Positions 7,601 through 8,112 of a DNA stretch of 8,112 nucleotides are shown in pieces. How positions within the stretch are numbered: position 1 is the stretch's first letter; each line of letters starts with the position of its first letter. A program made the position numbers and the translations under genes. The DNA comes from Verrucomicrobiia bacterium. Its GTDB lineage: Bacteria; Verrucomicrobiota; Verrucomicrobiia; Verrucomicrobiales; Akkermansiaceae. The stretch spans positions 1 through 8,112 of the forward strand of contig CANHKJ010000127.1 in assembly GCA_947460915.1 (NCBI GenBank), in the 5' to 3' direction. The notes below the pieces were generated by a model. It worked only from the letters and a program-made list of their open reading frames with translations. It did no database searches and had not been told where the DNA came from.

Positions 7601-8112
7601 AAGCGATCGGCAATATCACGCGTGACTTCGGCGGCTTTCTTGGATGGATCGAGCGAATGAGGATCGGTGAAAACGGCACGGAGGCGCTCACGGATCTCTG
7701 GGCGGTGCAGATCGGCAAGGACGATGCGGTGATTTTTCGGATCAGGGAATCTCTCATAACGCCCGCCTGTGCAGGTGAATTCGGCATAGAGATCGATCGA
7801 GTAACCGACATCGCAGACGATCAAAAACGGTGGTCTGCCATGATTGGCTGGCAAGGAAGTGATGTAATCGCGCCCTTGATTGTAGGCGCGTTCGAGCGCT
7901 TTATCAAAAGCAGCGGAGCCCCGCTTGCCGTGTCCGAGCTTGGTGCTACTGGGCTTGGCTGCATCTTCCTCAGCGATGATTTCGGAGGAGCCTTGCTTCG
8001 TCTCACAAACAAAGTGCCCGGCTTTATACAAGTCGATGTAATTGGTCACCGCAGTGCCGTCAGGATTGGTGCGGGTGATAGCGCGGTCAAAGACGTAGAG
8101 ATTTTTCTCAGG
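4621..8112 (-). CDS. Type IIG / MmeI-like restriction-modification enzyme (N6-adenine methyltransferase-nuclease fusion), 5' partial
   Basis: The frame is open to the right window edge, giving 1163 visible residues; the true start lies outside. Numbering from the edge, a PD-(D/E)XK nuclease site Asp27-X9-Glu37-Thr-Lys39 (DLYKAGHFVCETK) matches MmeI-type enzymes. A helical region follows (FAEDIGLLP near 200), then the methyltransferase: motif X HKLGAEYTPR (305-314), a charged helical insert (about 327-405), SAM-binding motif I DPACGTANFLY (409-419) and catalytic motif IV NPPF (574-577), the NPPY/F form of N6-adenine methylases. Residues about 707-930 should be the target recognition region. 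The C-terminus has RWLRPEYQNP, a Lys-rich linker and a winged-helix-like tail of about 55 residues. One chain of this type both methylates and cuts DNA, protecting against phages. No separate methylase or specificity gene is seen here. The frame is intact and appears functional. The DNA target cannot be predicted. Confidence 0.92.
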   Translation of the reverse strand, partial: PEKNLYVFDRAITRTNPDGTAVTNYIDLYKAGHFVCETKQGSSEIIAEEDAAKPSSTKLGHGKRGSAAFDKALERAYNQGRDYITSLPANHGRPPFLIVCDVGYSIDLYAEFTCTGGRYERFPDPKNHRIVLADLHRPEIRERLRAVFTDPHSLDPSKKAAEVTRDIADRLAKLAKSLEAAGHDPQVIAGFLQRSLFTMFAEDIGLLPENGFKDILEKVKDSPHGFVPLVTALWKEMATGTSYSTLLMKEIAHFNGGLFENTTALPLNHGQLSMLIDAAGTDWSGVEPSIFGTLLTRALDSRERHKLGAEYTPRSYVERLIRPTIIEPLRDEWESVRIAAAKLHADAEILEVQADLRQQEMNALGTTKEAQAIGVERNKLLADAKKKDAEALKLVTAFHRHLCGIKVLDPACGTANFLYVTLEHMKRLEAEVLELVTALGGDATFEMNEYKVRPEQFLGLELSHNAVAIAQLVLWIGYFQWQRKTTGKADTGDRPLLPKTQSIRQQDAVLAYDEKIPRIDEETGKILTIWDGHSTKPHPVTGKEVPDETARTVIFDYINPRRAEWPQADYIVGNPPFIGASRMRDALGDGYTEALRKAWKGDVPESADLVMFWWAKAAVETVAARTKRFGFITTNSIHQTFNRRVMEPYVTVAEASRLPAPLHLAYAIPDHPWIDSADGAAVRIAMTVAAPGKGEGVLEKVVDESPMEHGECEVSLLRTRGTLAANLQTGTDLTALYELKSNDQLCWEGMKPHGKGFLLTQAEAVELGYWEDNAPKKPLRYYFNGRDLADRPRGVLIIDLFGMPEKEVSNTYPEIFNYILTAVKPERDQNNRDIYRINWWIFGEPRKRNRPSIEGLSRYIATVKTAKHRNFIFLNGNALPDSKLIAFASNDAYNLAVLSSSVHCTWTLKVGSHLEDRPTYVVGSSFNKFPFPALKEGELKQRIRDLGERLDTHRKRQQELHPSLTLTGMYNVLEQLRSGESLTEKDKVIHDQGLVTRLKQLHDELDAAVLEAYGWSDLLKLPSSTDFSISESQRFSISAAELLTRLVALNHQRAAEEKQGLIRWLRPEYQNPKAGESIQPTLAGTETETTPKNKKPKAQAATPAATLVWSDTLTGQVAQVRQLLSTNPTATAETLSQHFGRKNQKRTDQISSIIEMLKGLGQV
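4624..4628 (-). promoter_or_regulatory. Possible ribosome binding site for the STAS-ATPase gene
   Basis: AGGTG on the minus strand can pair with the 16S rRNA 3' end and lies 11 bases upstream of ATG 4612, somewhat far. It overlaps the last sense codons of the restriction enzyme gene, so terminating ribosomes pass directly over it, fitting translational coupling. It supports the start at 4612. Confidence 0.35.
4998..5037. repeat. Five-unit tandem 8-bp repeat inside the restriction enzyme gene
   Basis: Five consecutive octamers read CGGAAATG, CTGAAACG, CTGAGATT, CTGAAATG and CTGAAATC on the plus strand. GAAATGCTGAAA occurs twice exactly, 24 bases apart (5000-5011 and 5024-5035). Because eight is not a multiple of three, the peptide repeats every eight residues, seen on the minus strand as FSISESQRFSIS. 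It falls in a linker near visible residues 1026-1038 of the enzyme, between the helical region after the recognition domain and the C-terminal tail, and keeps the frame open. Confidence 0.65.
5341..5940. other. AT-rich segment covering the presumed target recognition region
   Basis: Counting by hand gives 236 G or C in these 600 bases (39%), against 182 in 300 (61%) at 7081-7380 of the same gene. The segment encodes visible residues of about 725-924, after motif IV, where MmeI-type enzymes carry their DNA recognition domain. The boundaries are approximate. A recombinational replacement of the specificity domain is the likely reason. Confidence 0.6.

Noticed and set aside
6285..7811. Minus and plus frames of 60-146 residues inside the restriction enzyme gene
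   Set aside because: They are shifted readings of the same DNA, rich in Pro, Ser and Arg, while the main frame carries methyltransferase motifs I and IV across the region.
8047..8049. GTG as the start of the restriction enzyme
   Set aside because: The frame is open upstream to the window edge and the added residues (LYVFDRAITR and on) look like the normal N-terminal nuclease strands of this family.

Overview
This is an ordinary-looking chromosomal segment from a bacterium of roughly 55-60% GC. The window suggests a member of the Verrucomicrobiota or the wider PVC group, because of the secreted protease with a Calx-beta and a C-terminal PPC-type domain, the near absence of strong Shine-Dalgarno sites, and the overall gene style. 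This placement is an inference. No rRNA, tRNA, CRISPR array or insertion sequence was found. The longest stretch without a gene is 137 bases.

Left part, plus strand (1-3302): a xylose-isomerase-like TIM-barrel protein (71-1000) is followed, after a weak terminator-like hairpin, by a secreted zinc metalloprotease (1138-3210). The protease has an N-terminal signal or anchor, a propeptide-like region, one Calx-beta domain, a metzincin-type catalytic domain with a variant zinc motif, and a C-terminal PPC-like domain. A perfect 12-bp stem with a T-run (3265-3302) ends this transcription unit.

Right part, minus strand (8112 down to 3311): three genes lie in one probable operon. The first, running in from the right window edge, is a single-chain type IIG / MmeI-like restriction-modification enzyme. 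It joins a PD-(D/E)XK nuclease to an N6-adenine methyltransferase, a specificity region and a winged-helix-like tail. Eight bases after its stop begins a STAS-GHKL ATPase fusion protein (3665-4612). After 42 more bases comes a small STAS-like DUF4325 protein (3311-3622). The last two resemble the kinase and antagonist of a partner-switching module, which suggests that a signalling switch is physically linked to a restriction enzyme. This is the most unusual content of the window.

The minus-strand operon is a compositional mosaic by direct count. The N-terminal part of the restriction enzyme is about 61% GC, its presumed specificity region about 39%, and the two signalling genes about 42-44%. 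A short array of 8-bp units (4998-5037) also lies in the linker of the restriction enzyme.
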